Assembly: GCA_900754695.1 (NCBI GenBank)
Contig: CAAEDU010000102.1
Span: 1-6,245 of the forward strand
DNA length: 6,245 nucleotides
From: Clostridia bacterium
GTDB lineage: Bacteria > Bacillota > Clostridia > Christensenellales > CAG-917
Direction of reading: 5' to 3'
In this document: positions 6,064 through 6,245 of the stretch, piece by piece
Layout: each line of letters opens with the position of its first letter
Position numbering within the stretch: position 1 is the first letter of the stretch
Program-made: the position numbers and the translations under genes
The notes under the pieces: generated by a model
Database searches by the model: none
Seen by the model: the letters and a program-made list of their open reading frames with translations, nothing else
What the model was told of the DNA's origin: nothing

Positions 6064-6092
6064 AAGGGGGCTTGCATCGCAAGCCCCCTTTT
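6064..6092 (+). terminator. Strong intrinsic terminator of the unit
   Basis: A perfect 12-bp stem pairs 6064-6075 (aagggggcttgc) with 6079-6090 around a 3-base loop (ATC), and ends in TTTT at 6089-6092. It starts 13 bases after the gene 3 stop codon. Because the stem begins with AA and ends in TT, it could also act, more weakly, on the opposite strand. Confidence 0.9.
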
Positions 6093-6182
6093 CATGCCGA
6101 GCGCGGTATAAGCCGGCGGCAAGCGTTCCGTCTGCGGGGTATGCCAGCCCGGAATAATATGAACCAGCCTCAGAGCAATTCT

Positions 6183-6229
6183 TTTCGGCGCTTTTGCACA
6201 GCCGAAACTTGACAATATGTATACTATTG
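6183..6229. promoter_or_regulatory. Possible edge regulatory region with TTGACA and dyads
   Basis: A 7-bp stem pairs tttcggc 6183-6189 with gccgaaa 6201-6207. Next come a perfect -35 box, TTGACA at 6209-6214, and an overlapping dyad, caata 6213-6217 with tattg 6225-6229, flanking the palindrome GTATAC (6219-6224). No good -10 box is found at the normal distance: bases 6232-6237 read tgcgtt, and TATACT at 6220 is only 5 bases away. It may be the control region of a gene beyond the window. Bases 6094-6182 show nothing I can name. Confidence 0.25.
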
Positions 6230-6245
6230 CCTGCGTTCCGCCAGA

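Overview
The window carries one compact module on the + strand: about 760 bases of gene-free, highly structured DNA, then three co-directional genes (760-1587, 1718-4087, 4089-6050), then a strong intrinsic terminator (6064-6092) and about 150 bases of flank. I do not recognise any of the three proteins as a named family. The host looks like a Gram-positive, clostridia-type bacterium. The reasons are a sigma-A style promoter, strong AAGGAG and AAGGAGGT ribosome sites, standard stop and Trp codon use, a lipoprotein-like signal peptide, and GC-rich coding DNA with C/G-ending codons. The exact lineage (an uncultured gut-type Clostridia) is only an impression.

Region by region. Bases 1-300 hold two copies of a double-hairpin repeat (1-51 and 212-275) and, between them, a multi-stem fold at 54-136. 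Bases 328-379 contain overlapping inverted repeats that cannot form together. Bases 421-566 are about 85% purine on the + strand. Bases 630-760 contain an AT-rich patch, a good promoter (TTGTCA, 17-base spacer, TAATAT with an extended -10) and a short leader with two hairpins running from the predicted transcript start to the ribosome site of gene 1. No convincing gene was seen in 1-759.

Gene 1 encodes a secreted or lipoprotein-like surface protein with a single C-terminal membrane helix. Genes 2 and 3 encode large membrane proteins of the same design: three N-terminal membrane helices, an ectodomain of about 450-570 residues, a fourth helix, and a charged cytoplasmic tail. Short conserved motifs show they are anciently duplicated paralogs. 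All three proteins end the same way: a C-terminal membrane helix, a Lys-rich stretch, then an Ala/Glu/Asp-rich tail.

The promoter, close spacing, 1-base junction between genes 2 and 3, and single terminator argue for one transcription unit. The best inference is a cell-envelope complex made of one small surface protein and two paralogous four-helix partners, possibly undescribed. Its function is not shown by the sequence: no ATPase, kinase, protease or other catalytic motif was seen.
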